The notes under the pieces: generated by a model | Told to the model about the DNA's origin: nothing | The model's input: only the letters and a program-made list of their open reading frames with translations | The model's database searches: none | Part shown: piece by piece, positions 14,773 to 24,430 of the stretch | Layout of the letters: each line of letters begins with the position of its first letter | How positions within the stretch are numbered: position 1 is the first letter of the stretch | NCBI GenBank assembly: GCA_002690865.1 | Contig: NZGG01000039.1 | Coordinates: 1 to 63,821 of the forward strand | DNA: 63,821 bases | Origin: Gammaproteobacteria bacterium | GTDB lineage: Bacteria > Pseudomonadota > Gammaproteobacteria > Pseudomonadales > Azotimanducaceae | Reading direction: 5' to 3' | Translations under genes and position numbers: made by a program

Positions 14773-17763
14773 TTACTGTATTCTTAGCAGAGAGTCGAAT
14801 AACTGACCCGCCATTTGCATAACCCGAGCAGATGCCTGGTATGCCTGCTGAAATCGTAGGAGACTTGCTGCTTCTTCATCCAAGTTAACACCAGCTTTTG
14901 CATCCTTAGCCTCAACTACTTGCTGATATACAACATCTAGAGCTTCCTGAGAAACCGAAGAACGACGTGAAGCATTACCCGCATCTGTCAATATAGAAAG
15001 GTAGCTTTCCTTTGCCGTTTGTCCGGTTCCAAATACTCTAGAATCCTCGATGTCTGCGATGCGCAGTGCGTTCTCATTACTCGCAAGTCCTGCTTGGTTA
15101 CCATCAATTGAAAATATATCGCCAGAATTAGGTTGGCCTTCAATAGTTAATGAAATGGCACCATAGTTAATTGATTGCCCGTAGGACCAATTCCTTGTGG
15201 AAAGGATAGTATCAGTAGCACGATCTACTAATTCGTAAGTTGTAGCGCTTGTGAATTTAACATCTGTTATATCATCACGCTGATGCAAAAAATTAATACT
15301 AGAATTCTTATAGCCTGTGTAATAATCCAAGCTTTCACTAGTTGCGCCCTGGGTGAAAATAATTAAATCTTCATCGAGAGCACCTTTTAACGACAATGTT
15401 TCCGTGAAACCAAGAATGCCTAAGTCAGCCGAAGTGCTCGTCGCATTTCGAGTTAGCGAAACAGTTTTATCAGACAGATCGCTACCAGCGCGATTCGCTT
15501 CTATCTTGATTTGCGCAGGAATCGCTCCAGTTTTAGATAAAACACCAGTACCTCCGCCGAAAGTGATGGTATTCGATTCACTACCGTTTTTATTACGCAG
15601 GGTCAATTGCTGATTAGGGTCGATACCAGCAAATACGCCCGTTGTCGCCGCAGAGGAATTAATGGCGTTGACCAATACAGAGAGATCCGCCATTGGCGCA
15701 GAAATTGTGATATTCGTTCCATTTATCGTCAACGAATTACTGGTAAGATTTATCTCATTTTGCGGGATACTTATAATATTTTCAGCTGAAGCGGTTAGTC
15801 CCAAAGAATTCTGCGAGATATTTGTATTTAGCCAATTCACAACATTGGAAACACTCAAAGTAGCACCTGCTCCCAATTGAAGTGCGTTTAATTTGACACC
15901 ATTTAAACTTAGAGCATCCTTAGCTATCAGTGTCTTTATCGCACCTGTCGTATTTTGGGTTGTCGGTAGGCTTTCTCCAATAATGCTTGCTTCTTTTTTT
16001 AAGATGCCTGTATCACCTGATAAATCAACTAGAGATTTTCCTGATACACCAAGAGACCACTGATGCCCTAGGTAATTAGCATTACCATTCAAATAAGAAC
16101 TACTATAGTTAGCGGTTGATTCAAACCCGTTATTCGCTATCAACATAGCATTCAAATTATTTTGGCTTATACCTCCCGTCCCAAAAAGATGAACTCCTTC
16201 ACGGGTAAAAACTTGCATTTCAGCGTTACTACCGTTCGACCTCATCACGGATAAATCTAAATCAGTCGTGCCCGTTGGAATAGTAAATGAAGGAGTGAGT
16301 ACACTAGCCTGTATGGTTTTTGCTGAAGACTCGTGGAGATTATTTACCAGTATATCTTGGATGCTATTTGTAGTAACACCAGATGCCGGATTAAGCATTG
16401 CCACCCTTCCCTTAGCACCGCCAGTATTTTGGCTACCCAGTGTTAATCCAAATAATTCTGCCGCTGCCAATTTTTTTGAGTCATCAATAACAACTCGGAT
16501 ATTTGACGCCTGCGAGTCTTGTATCGTCACCGTGAAAATATCGCCATCCATGGGCTGCCCAGAGATAGAAACACTTACGCCATTAATGGAAAAGGCATTA
16601 ACTGAATTGGTCACGAAGGTTTGTTTAGTGCCCAGATCTGTCACAAGCCATCTTTGATTTGTCTTATCAAACATAGCCTCTAGGTCATTTTTTATAAGAT
16701 TCTCTGGTGAAGTAATCGCCGTCGATACAGAAATATTGGACTTTGCGAATGATTTATCGGCAATAACAGTCGGTGGAATATCAAATAAGGCACTACCACT
16801 CAAACCATAAAGATCCATACCTTGGGTTAGAGTTTCGTTAACTGAAGTAGCTATCTTTTGCGCTAATACATCAACCTGTTCATAGGCAGTTTTAAGAACA
16901 GATTCTCTAAAAATAATATGGCCACCAATTTCTCCACCAGAAATCCCATTTAAGTTCTGGGGATTACCATAAGGATCTAAAATTAGATCTACTCGACGAG
17001 GTATCGAACCGAGTTGGTAATCAACTTTAATCTGTGTTGATCTATTCTTATTTAGTAACGTCAATCCGCTTGATTCATCTCCTACAGTTACGCTAATGGC
17101 TCCATTCTGTTCTTCAATTACTTTGATTTTCATTAAGCCAGAAAGATCGTGTAGCAATTTATCTCGAGTATTAAGCAAATCCGCTGGTTGAGCTTCTAGC
17201 TTAGACTGCCTACCTAATTTAGTATTTAAAGTATATAACTGCTCTACGATAGAATTGAATTCAGTAACTCGATAGTTAAGCGTCTCCTGAGAATCCATAT
17301 CAATAGATTGCAATTGGGCCCCTATTTCATTGAAACGACTAGCTAATCCTTTCGATTCAGATAGGACCATATCTCTTCGAAGCTGTGAAGATGGATCTAA
17401 ACCTAGATCCCTGAAGCTACTGAAAAAATCATCTAGAGCTGGAGTTAGACTTGCATTTTCATCTCCAAGAATATCAACAACTCGAGTAGTCAAATCGATG
17501 ATCGGTTCTTGTGATCTCAGATCGCTAAAACTTGATCTCAGGGAAGACTCTACTAAGGCATCATAAGCTCGCTTAACTCCGGTGGCTAAAGCACCCGATC
17601 CTAAATACACGGTACCTGCCCGAGTAGGAAGATTTTCTCGGACATCAAGCTCCTGCCTAACATATCCGTCAGTATTGGCATTCGCAATATTATTACCAAC
17701 AACTGCTAATGCAGATTGGTTGGTCTTGACTGAATTACCGCCAATGGATAATAAATCAGGCAT
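14773..17763 (-). CDS. flgK: Hook-associated protein FlgK (enlarged)
   Basis: HAP1, the first hook-filament junction protein. It has 996 aa, far above the usual 450-680. Conserved ends are the N-terminal rod/hook motif (ALAVVGNNIANANTDGYVRQ at about 18-37) and the C-terminal helix (FQQAYQASARVMQ). The middle (about 330-900) is a large surface region with several flagellin/hook IN-type segments. It is translated 17 bp before flgL and 6 bp after flgJ. The enlargement parallels that of FlgE and FlgL in the same operon. Confidence 0.92.
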   Translation of the reverse strand: MPDLLSIGGNSVKTNQSALAVVGNNIANANTDGYVRQELDVRENLPTRAGTVYLGSGALATGVKRAYDALVESSLRSSFSDLRSQEPIIDLTTRVVDILGDENASLTPALDDFFSSFRDLGLDPSSQLRRDMVLSESKGLASRFNEIGAQLQSIDMDSQETLNYRVTEFNSIVEQLYTLNTKLGRQSKLEAQPADLLNTRDKLLHDLSGLMKIKVIEEQNGAISVTVGDESSGLTLLNKNRSTQIKVDYQLGSIPRRVDLILDPYGNPQNLNGISGGEIGGHIIFRESVLKTAYEQVDVLAQKIATSVNETLTQGMDLYGLSGSALFDIPPTVIADKSFAKSNISVSTAITSPENLIKNDLEAMFDKTNQRWLVTDLGTKQTFVTNSVNAFSINGVSVSISGQPMDGDIFTVTIQDSQASNIRVVIDDSKKLAAAELFGLTLGSQNTGGAKGRVAMLNPASGVTTNSIQDILVNNLHESSAKTIQASVLTPSFTIPTGTTDLDLSVMRSNGSNAEMQVFTREGVHLFGTGGISQNNLNAMLIANNGFESTANYSSSYLNGNANYLGHQWSLGVSGKSLVDLSGDTGILKKEASIIGESLPTTQNTTGAIKTLIAKDALSLNGVKLNALQLGAGATLSVSNVVNWLNTNISQNSLGLTASAENIISIPQNEINLTSNSLTINGTNITISAPMADLSVLVNAINSSAATTGVFAGIDPNQQLTLRNKNGSESNTITFGGGTGVLSKTGAIPAQIKIEANRAGSDLSDKTVSLTRNATSTSADLGILGFTETLSLKGALDEDLIIFTQGATSESLDYYTGYKNSSINFLHQRDDITDVKFTSATTYELVDRATDTILSTRNWSYGQSINYGAISLTIEGQPNSGDIFSIDGNQAGLASNENALRIADIEDSRVFGTGQTAKESYLSILTDAGNASRRSSVSQEALDVVYQQVVEAKDAKAGVNLDEEAASLLRFQQAYQASARVMQMAGQLFDSLLRIQ

Positions 17764-17769
17764 ATATTT

Positions 17770-18165
17770 CTACTCGCCCGCTAATTGTGCGGAGTAAAGC
17801 GAGACAGCTTTAGATTTGTTTAAAGGCATTGAACGATTCAATCGCTCCAAGGTTAAATTTTTTTCGTTTTGACTTTTACTCTCCAAGCCCAGTTGTCTTT
17901 CGAAGACCTGTGTCAACCCAAGTCCACCGCTTTTTGCTAGTTCCTCTGAGACTTCCTTATCGAACATTGACTCGTACATTTTCATCCCCTGACTATCAAA
18001 TAACTCAGAGCGAATCGTTGCTTTTCTCATTGCTTGAAGCATCTGGTCAATAAATAATGCCTCGAACTTCTGTAAAACAGCCTTCGAAGTACCGGGCTGC
18101 TTTACAGAATCCGCGTACTTCAGCGTAGAAAGTGAAGCAAAATCAAAATATGAATTAGAATCCAT
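17770..18165 (-). CDS. flgJ: Rod-binding protein FlgJ, N-terminal domain only
   Basis: 131 aa covering only the rod-capping domain (about 25-105, FEALFIDQMLQAMRKA and a GMKMYESMFDKE segment). The peptidoglycan hydrolase domain of enterobacterial FlgJ is absent, so a separate enzyme must open the wall for the rod. Single-domain FlgJ is known in other groups. It lies between flgI (14 bp) and flgK (6 bp). Confidence 0.88.
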   Translation of the reverse strand: MDSNSYFDFASLSTLKYADSVKQPGTSKAVLQKFEALFIDQMLQAMRKATIRSELFDSQGMKMYESMFDKEVSEELAKSGGLGLTQVFERQLGLESKSQNEKNLTLERLNRSMPLNKSKAVSLYSAQLAGE

Positions 18166-18179
18166 CTCAATCTCTATAC

Positions 18180-19337
18180 TTAAATTACGATCAACTCAGC
18201 CCTAAGACTGCCAGAACTTTTCAATGCGTCAAGAATCGCTATCAGTGAAGAAGGAGTTGCCCCAACCTGATTAACCGCATCAACAATATCTCGCAAATTA
18301 ACTCCTGGTTGAAAAACAAACATGGGACGTACTTCTTCCTCTATCGCAACCTCAGCATTAACTAAAGGAACGGCGTCACCGTCACCTACTCCAAGTAAAC
18401 CTGCAGGAGGTTGAACAACTTCATTTGTTGCTGATACTTTTACTGTTAACTGCCCGTGAGTGACAGCAGTCGCTGTTACACGAACGGTTCTACTAATTAC
18501 AACGGTCCCGGTTCTTGAATTTACTACGACTCGCGCCTTCGGTTCACCTGGAGTCACTTCTAGATTTTCAACCATACTTAGAAAATTAACGCGGTCGCTT
18601 GTATCTAATGGCGCTTTAATGGCAACAGATATTGCATCAATAGATCTCGCCGTACCTGCACCGAAGTTTTCATTAATAGCGCTTGTAATTGCAGCAGTAG
18701 TAGTGAAGTCGGCTTGACTTGTATTTAAAACAACGAATTCAGATTGATCAAAGGGTGTATTAACCTCACGTTCGATGATGGCCCCACCGGGTATACGCCC
18801 AGCGGTTGGAACACCAACCGTTATCTCAGTACCTGCAGCAGTTACTTCAACACCCGAAACCGCTAGTCCACCTTGAGCAAGAGCATAGATTTGACCATCT
18901 GTACCTCTTAACTCAGTGAGAACTAAACTTCCTCCTCTAAGACTGGATGCCAGCCCTATCGCCGCAACATTGACATCGAGTGTCTGTCCCGGCTTCGCGA
19001 ATGGGGGCAATGTGGCTGTGACGATAACAGAGGCAACATTATCAAGCTTGGTTTTATCATAAGCCAAACTCGCAACACCTCTCTGATAAAGGTCATAATT
19101 GGATACAGGGCCATCAACATCCACACCCAAACGATCTAAAACAGTCTTCAAGCTCTGCGCTGTGAAGCTAATCTTATCTCGATCACCCGTACCACCTAAT
19201 CCTACGACTAATCCGTAACCTACTAATTGATTGGATCGTACTCCCGCCACGGATGTTAGATCTTTTACTCGATCGGCTTGGGCTACCTGGACAAGACACA
19301 ATAGAACAACTATGCAATACGTAATCTTTCTCTTCAT
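18180..19337 (-). CDS. flgI: Flagellar P-ring protein FlgI
   Basis: A periplasmic P-ring subunit around the rod in the peptidoglycan layer. It has 385 aa from ATG at 19337. This start gives a clean signal peptide (MKRKITYCIVVLLCLVQVAQA) and lies 1 bp after flgH; an upstream extension to 19475 would run inside flgH without adding conserved sequence. The mature N-terminus (RVKDLTSVAGVRSNQLVGYG) is typical. Assembly needs the FlgA chaperone (28406-29392). Confidence 0.95.
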   Translation of the reverse strand: MKRKITYCIVVLLCLVQVAQADRVKDLTSVAGVRSNQLVGYGLVVGLGGTGDRDKISFTAQSLKTVLDRLGVDVDGPVSNYDLYQRGVASLAYDKTKLDNVASVIVTATLPPFAKPGQTLDVNVAAIGLASSLRGGSLVLTELRGTDGQIYALAQGGLAVSGVEVTAAGTEITVGVPTAGRIPGGAIIEREVNTPFDQSEFVVLNTSQADFTTTAAITSAINENFGAGTARSIDAISVAIKAPLDTSDRVNFLSMVENLEVTPGEPKARVVVNSRTGTVVISRTVRVTATAVTHGQLTVKVSATNEVVQPPAGLLGVGDGDAVPLVNAEVAIEEEVRPMFVFQPGVNLRDIVDAVNQVGATPSSLIAILDALKSSGSLRAELIVI

Positions 19338-19338
19338 A

Positions 19339-20049
19339 TCAAAATGGCCAAAGTTTATTGAATACTTTAGTTCCCCAGCTTGCACGTGCGACATCTGCCA
19401 AATCACCTCGACCTTTATAAGCGATGCTAGCTTGAGCAATACGAGAGGAAAGAACAGTATCGTCGGGCTGTACATCGTTTGGCTTTACTAAGCCACTAAC
19501 ATATATTTCTTCCCGACCTTCACTGAACATGAGATCTTTTTTGCCTTCCACGAACAAAGTTCCGTTGGGTAATATCCGGGTAACGATTACTGCGATAGCA
19601 CCATTCAAGCTACCCGTTTGATCAGATGTACCTAAACCCTTATCTGTCCGGTTTTGCTCCGCGAAAGTAAGCGATTTCAAACCTCTCTTAATAATATTCC
19701 CAGCACTACTACCGACAGGCAAACCTGCTCCAAACGTTGCCTGAAGTTGGCTAAGCGGCGAATTATTTACTTCTTTCAAAGTATTAATGCCGTTACTTCT
19801 CTGCGCCTGAGTGCTCTCGTTAAGAACTACTGTAATGATGTCGCCAAGACTGAAATTTTTACGAAACCCAAACTTGGCACTTCTCACTGCATCACGATAT
19901 ATCGAGCCTGTCACTGGCGATTCTTCATAAGATAAGATAGGCATTGCCTTCTCTATAATCTTAGTAGTTTCAAAGTAGTCCCTCTCAATTTCAACGGAGG
20001 AACATCCCGATATAACAATGAAAGCTAAAAAATATATAAACCTAATCAC
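19339..20049 (-). CDS. flgH: Flagellar L-ring lipoprotein FlgH
   Basis: The outer-membrane L-ring subunit. 236 aa with lipobox VISGC (Cys16), which anchors it in the outer membrane. Family motifs GDIITVVLNESTQA and NGTLFVEGKK are present, and the C-terminus ends FNKLWPF as usual. It lies 12 bp after flgG. Confidence 0.95.
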   Translation of the reverse strand: MIRFIYFLAFIVISGCSSVEIERDYFETTKIIEKAMPILSYEESPVTGSIYRDAVRSAKFGFRKNFSLGDIITVVLNESTQAQRSNGINTLKEVNNSPLSQLQATFGAGLPVGSSAGNIIKRGLKSLTFAEQNRTDKGLGTSDQTGSLNGAIAVIVTRILPNGTLFVEGKKDLMFSEGREEIYVSGLVKPNDVQPDDTVLSSRIAQASIAYKGRGDLADVARASWGTKVFNKLWPF

Positions 20050-20061
20050 CCAATTTCATCC

Positions 20062-20847
20062 TTATAGATTTTGATTCAAGAATCTAAGCATTGAGTCAAC
20101 AGAACTAATGGCCTTTGAATTGATCTCGTATGCTCTCTGGGTCTCAATCATGTTTACGAGCTCCTCAACCACATTAACGTTAGAAGCCTCAAGCATCCCC
20201 TGGGCGATTTCTCCTGCTCCCTGCTCACCAGGAACTAGCACGATAGGAGCTCCACTAGATGTAGTCTCTCGAAATAAATTTTGGCCCAAAGCCTCTAGGC
20301 CAGCCCCGTTAATGAAACGAGCGATCTGAATTTGTCCTAACTGCTGATTACCTCCACCATTGGCTATTTCAACACTGACTGTGCCATCAGTACCTACTGT
20401 TATTGAGGCCGCCTCGGGTGGAACTACAATCTGCGGCTGTAATAAAAGGCCCTGTGGTGTTACCAATTCACCTTCCTGTGAGAGTTTGAATCCACCATCA
20501 CGGGTATAGGCAATCGTTCCATCCCCTTGAACAATTTGGAAAAATCCAGGTCCTTCAACAGCAAGATCCAAAGCATTCTCCGTAGACATCATGTTGCCTT
20601 GAGATTGAATCTTCTCAGTTGCCACGATACGCGTACCAGTACCGAGCATGAAACCCGTTGCGGCATTTGTATCTGCACCTGTTTGTCCTCCAGCTTGCCG
20701 TATATTTTGATAGAGAAGATCCTCAAAAACCGGACGGTCCCGCTTAAAGCCAACCGTATTCACATTTGCTAAGTTATTGGCGATTACGGTCATACGCGTT
20801 TGTTGTGCGTTTAAGCCTGTCTTAGCTACCCATAGAGATGCATCCAT
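20062..20847 (-). CDS. flgG: Flagellar distal rod protein FlgG
   Basis: 261 aa, the typical length. The N-terminal motif VIANNLANVNTVGFKRDR (about 21-38) and the C-terminal SNVNVVEELVNMIETQRAYE motif are strongly conserved. It forms the distal rod through the P and L rings. It lies 11 bp after flgF. Confidence 0.96.
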   Translation of the reverse strand: MDASLWVAKTGLNAQQTRMTVIANNLANVNTVGFKRDRPVFEDLLYQNIRQAGGQTGADTNAATGFMLGTGTRIVATEKIQSQGNMMSTENALDLAVEGPGFFQIVQGDGTIAYTRDGGFKLSQEGELVTPQGLLLQPQIVVPPEAASITVGTDGTVSVEIANGGGNQQLGQIQIARFINGAGLEALGQNLFRETTSSGAPIVLVPGEQGAGEIAQGMLEASNVNVVEELVNMIETQRAYEINSKAISSVDSMLRFLNQNL

Positions 20848-20858
20848 GATTTATATCC

Positions 20859-21623
20859 TTATGTCACTTGCATTAGCGTATTTGAGTCTTGGCTCAAATC
20901 ACTTAATTCTTTAATAATATTTACCTTAATTTCGAAGGATCGCTCGAGTTCTATCATCTGAGTCAGAATATCGTAGGTCTTTGCGGCAGACCCCTCCAAA
21001 CCGTGAGTTGTTACATAAACAGGCGCCTCAGCACCCTCGAAATCACCAGGCTTGTCAAATCCTTCAGGCTTAAATAAGCCGTCCTCCATTTTTTCCATGA
21101 TGGTATCGTCAGCATTGCGTAACATTATTCTTGCAACTTCAATTTCTTCCGCAACTTCTTCAGCAGGATTAGTAGCGTAGACAACACCTTCTTTTGATAT
21201 TCGGTGAATGAGATTTGGATCAAGCTGTATTTCTCCACCACCATCTGCAGCAATAACCCTACCCTCGCCATTTGTCATTGTGCCCACTGCATTCAATCTC
21301 AAATCACCTCTCCGAGTAAAAGCAATCTCACCTTGATCATTAAATACGCCCATCACTCCACTCCCTTCCACATATAAATCAAGGGGGTTCTGTGTGACGA
21401 TCCTTGGCCCTGGGGTAAGATTTACCCGACCAAGCGTCTCGGCGATTTTATAAAATCTTGATGAGAGAGAATCATCGCCATCCACTCGATAAGTTCCATT
21501 CGTCATTTGGAACGCTTTTTTAAACCCAGCCGTCGAGATATTTGACATCTCGTGCATTTGATTTATTTGCCTCAACTTGTCGGACCTGATTGAGGCGACT
21601 GCCGTGTATATTCCTTTGTCCAT
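20859..21623 (-). CDS. flgF: Flagellar proximal rod protein FlgF (divergent)
   Basis: 254 aa. The position (flgE-flgF-flgG) and the overall plan are those of FlgF. The N-terminal motif is divergent: where FlgF usually has HANNLANANTTGFK this protein has MHEMSNISTAGFKK. The central segment (NPLDLYVEGSGVMGV, FTRRGDLRLNAVG) and the C-terminal helix (LTQMIELERSFEIKVN) are recognisable. It forms part of the proximal rod. Confidence 0.9.
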   Translation of the reverse strand: MDKGIYTAVASIRSDKLRQINQMHEMSNISTAGFKKAFQMTNGTYRVDGDDSLSSRFYKIAETLGRVNLTPGPRIVTQNPLDLYVEGSGVMGVFNDQGEIAFTRRGDLRLNAVGTMTNGEGRVIAADGGGEIQLDPNLIHRISKEGVVYATNPAEEVAEEIEVARIMLRNADDTIMEKMEDGLFKPEGFDKPGDFEGAEAPVYVTTHGLEGSAAKTYDILTQMIELERSFEIKVNIIKELSDLSQDSNTLMQVT

Positions 21624-21641
21624 CTCAGTTATCTACCGTCA

Positions 21642-24410
21642 TTATGCTCTGATATTAATAATCGTTGATGTCAATGCTGATGAAGTCTCAATTGCTTTAG
21701 CATTAGCCTGAAAGTTCCGTTGTGCTGTTATTAAACCAACAAGTTCTGTGGTGAGATCCACATTCGATCTCTCCCTAGCACCCGCTCGTATCGTTCCGAA
21801 TCCTGCCGTGCCTGGCTCACCAAACGTTGCGACACCGGACTTAGCAGAAGATAAGTAAGAACTATCTCCATTCTGTCTCAAGCCCTCATTACTAGCGAAG
21901 GTTGTCAAAACAATTTTTCCAAGCGAGTTCTGCGAACCGTTTGAATAAGAGGCGACCACAAGGCCATCATCTCCAATATCCAATCCAACCAGGTCTCCCT
22001 CGGGAGAACCATCCTGTGATTGTGATTTCACCGCGAAAGCCTGAGAAAACTGAGTTGTTTCCCCGTAATCAATCGTCAAGTTCAAAGCACCTCGACCACC
22101 AGAAAGGAAAACAGTATCAAGTTTTGCTCCTTCCGATGGAGATACCAAATTTCCTGATGTATTAAAAGTTAACTCCCCCTTATCCAAATAAATTGGAGAC
22201 CATTCAGGGAGCGTTGTGAAACCATCGGCGCTTGCTGTCTCATTACCAAACTCATCAATATATTTCTGTACGGCTACACCATTCACCGTATCAGCTGACT
22301 GAGTTGGCTTAATCCAGGTAGTAGTCGTTCCGCGACCAGCTTCAATATTTGCAAGACCCCAAGTAGCACTACCCGAAACTTTAATAAAAGAATCTGAACC
22401 CTTTGTGCCTGTTGTGAAAACCAAGCCATTTGTCCCTGCATCGTATTGAACGTCTACACCAGAAACACTGCTGCCAGCCTCACTTGCTAACTGGTTGATT
22501 CCTTTTTCTAACGAGTCTATAAAACTATCGAGTGTATAGGCCGAGCTGATAGGTAGGCTCAACGTACCCTTAACATCGTCTACCGAGACCACAAAGGTAT
22601 TATTCGATGCATCAACAGAGAACTGATTGTTCACGTTTACCGCAATTGAAGAGCCGCTTGTAATCGCAGGTAATGAAGCTATGCCCCTTACCGCATCTGT
22701 GCTTTGCCCAACTGTGTAAACTGAATTCGCTGCATCCGTTGCCTCAAAGCCTAGGAAAGCCGCTTGGGGGGTCCTAACACTGCCCCCAAAATTGAAGTTG
22801 ACCTCTATCTCAGATTGATCACCCGTTGACCCCGATTGAATTGAGAACTTTTCTTGAGCTCCGTCGTAGACAACCGAGATTCCAAACCGTTGTTGCGCAG
22901 TCGGCCGAATTAATGCCCCATTTGGGGTAACCGTTGTTTGCTGTCCATTTGAAGTACCATAACTATAGGTTGCTGAATCCACGCTTAACGGTGTAACACC
23001 TAAGCCAAAGAGAGCATTGGATCCACTCGCCGTCGATAACTGAACAGTCTTAGCTATATCAGCTGGAACAAACTTAAATGACCTAGTCGCATAGTCATAG
23101 CTAACAACGACAAAGTTATTCGATGCTGCATTAAGATCTGCCTGGATACCAGTAATCATTTCCGCTACGGTCACTTGAGATTTATTAGAAGCGCCGGCGG
23201 ATACTACATTCGATAAATCAATATTTGCAGTAGTAGTACCATCAGTGACTCTGAAAGTTTGGTTTGATGTGGTCGTTAAATCGAAGTAACGCTCATCGCC
23301 AAATTTTGTATTTAACTGATCCTGAATCGTATCAGCAATCTGAACTCCGGTGATAGCTCCCTGTCCAGCGAGTCCAGACAAGTCAACTGTTACAGGATTA
23401 CCACTATCATCGATATCGACCTGCATAAAATTCTGTAATTGAGCAGTCGTAAATGCAGAACTAGTGCCAGGAACATTATCCGATGTAAAATTAAAACCCT
23501 GATCAGAAGAGAGGTCTACTACTGCCGGCAAATCGCCACCCGTCACAGTAGCAGGAACCGAGGTTCGAATATCAGTTAAATCGTCAAGAGCAAACTTTTG
23601 CGTCTTTCTATTAACCAGTAAATCTTCCACTTCAGAACGCGGCTTTAGCTCACCATACTTATTGACATAGCGAAGCTCACTATTCTCATCAGTCGCTTGC
23701 TGAAGTGCGGCACTTACAGCATCGTCTCCAACAAACACATAGGTTTGCCATTTATTAAAGGGCGAGTTAGCTGTCGCGTTAGCTGTTTTAACATAGTAAA
23801 TCGTTGCGAGATAAGAGTTACCTCCACTATCGTAAACACTGAGTGCTGTCGACTTGTTATACGTATTAGGATTGTTCCGGTTAAATTCAGTGTCTATAAC
23901 TTCTGCATCTGATGGCAAGTTAAGTGACAAGTCAACTAAACTCGTTTGCAATGCTTCACCGGCTGTCGTCGTCGGTATCTGAAGCTTGTTTAGCTTAGAT
24001 AAATCCGCTTTACCACTCGAGTCAACTGCCGCTGCTAAAAGTGCTTGTCCCGATGAGTTGATCACACTGAACTGTTCGTCGAGCACGAATGAACCATTAC
24101 GCGTATAGATGTCGGTTAATCCATCCGCAGACTTTAGCGGGAAAAACCCTTCGCCAGAAATGGCCAAGTCTAGGGTATTCGAGGAGAATTCCACGTTACC
24201 CTGACTAAATTCCTGTCTTACCTCTTTCAAAGATACACCCTGACCAACAACCGAGGTTGCTTTCTGTAGAGGGGAGGTTGCAAAGATGTCACCAAATGAC
24301 GCCCTCGACTTTTTGAAGCCCGAGGTGCCCACGTTTGCAATGTTATTACTTGTGATCGATAGCTCTGTCGTTGCAGCCTTGAGCCCTGTAAGCGATGTAT
24401 AGAAAGACAT
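21642..24410 (-). CDS. flgE: Flagellar hook protein FlgE (enlarged)
   Basis: Builds the hook. It has 922 aa, about twice the usual length of ~400. The ends are conserved: SITSNNIANVGTSGFKKSRA (about 19-38) and the C-terminal NVDLTTELVGLITAQRNFQ helix. The insert (about 250-720) consists of several IN-type hook/flagellin segments and would form large outer domains. It lies between flgD (20 bp), whose product caps the growing hook, and flgF (18 bp). Confidence 0.94.
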   Translation of the reverse strand: MSFYTSLTGLKAATTELSITSNNIANVGTSGFKKSRASFGDIFATSPLQKATSVVGQGVSLKEVRQEFSQGNVEFSSNTLDLAISGEGFFPLKSADGLTDIYTRNGSFVLDEQFSVINSSGQALLAAAVDSSGKADLSKLNKLQIPTTTAGEALQTSLVDLSLNLPSDAEVIDTEFNRNNPNTYNKSTALSVYDSGGNSYLATIYYVKTANATANSPFNKWQTYVFVGDDAVSAALQQATDENSELRYVNKYGELKPRSEVEDLLVNRKTQKFALDDLTDIRTSVPATVTGGDLPAVVDLSSDQGFNFTSDNVPGTSSAFTTAQLQNFMQVDIDDSGNPVTVDLSGLAGQGAITGVQIADTIQDQLNTKFGDERYFDLTTTSNQTFRVTDGTTTANIDLSNVVSAGASNKSQVTVAEMITGIQADLNAASNNFVVVSYDYATRSFKFVPADIAKTVQLSTASGSNALFGLGVTPLSVDSATYSYGTSNGQQTTVTPNGALIRPTAQQRFGISVVYDGAQEKFSIQSGSTGDQSEIEVNFNFGGSVRTPQAAFLGFEATDAANSVYTVGQSTDAVRGIASLPAITSGSSIAVNVNNQFSVDASNNTFVVSVDDVKGTLSLPISSAYTLDSFIDSLEKGINQLASEAGSSVSGVDVQYDAGTNGLVFTTGTKGSDSFIKVSGSATWGLANIEAGRGTTTTWIKPTQSADTVNGVAVQKYIDEFGNETASADGFTTLPEWSPIYLDKGELTFNTSGNLVSPSEGAKLDTVFLSGGRGALNLTIDYGETTQFSQAFAVKSQSQDGSPEGDLVGLDIGDDGLVVASYSNGSQNSLGKIVLTTFASNEGLRQNGDSSYLSSAKSGVATFGEPGTAGFGTIRAGARERSNVDLTTELVGLITAQRNFQANAKAIETSSALTSTIINIRA

Positions 24411-24430
24411 TTAGAAACTACTCCTTTAAA

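Noticed and set aside
19338-19475. N-terminal extension of FlgI
   Set aside because: The extension lies inside flgH and hides a clean signal peptide that starts at 19337.
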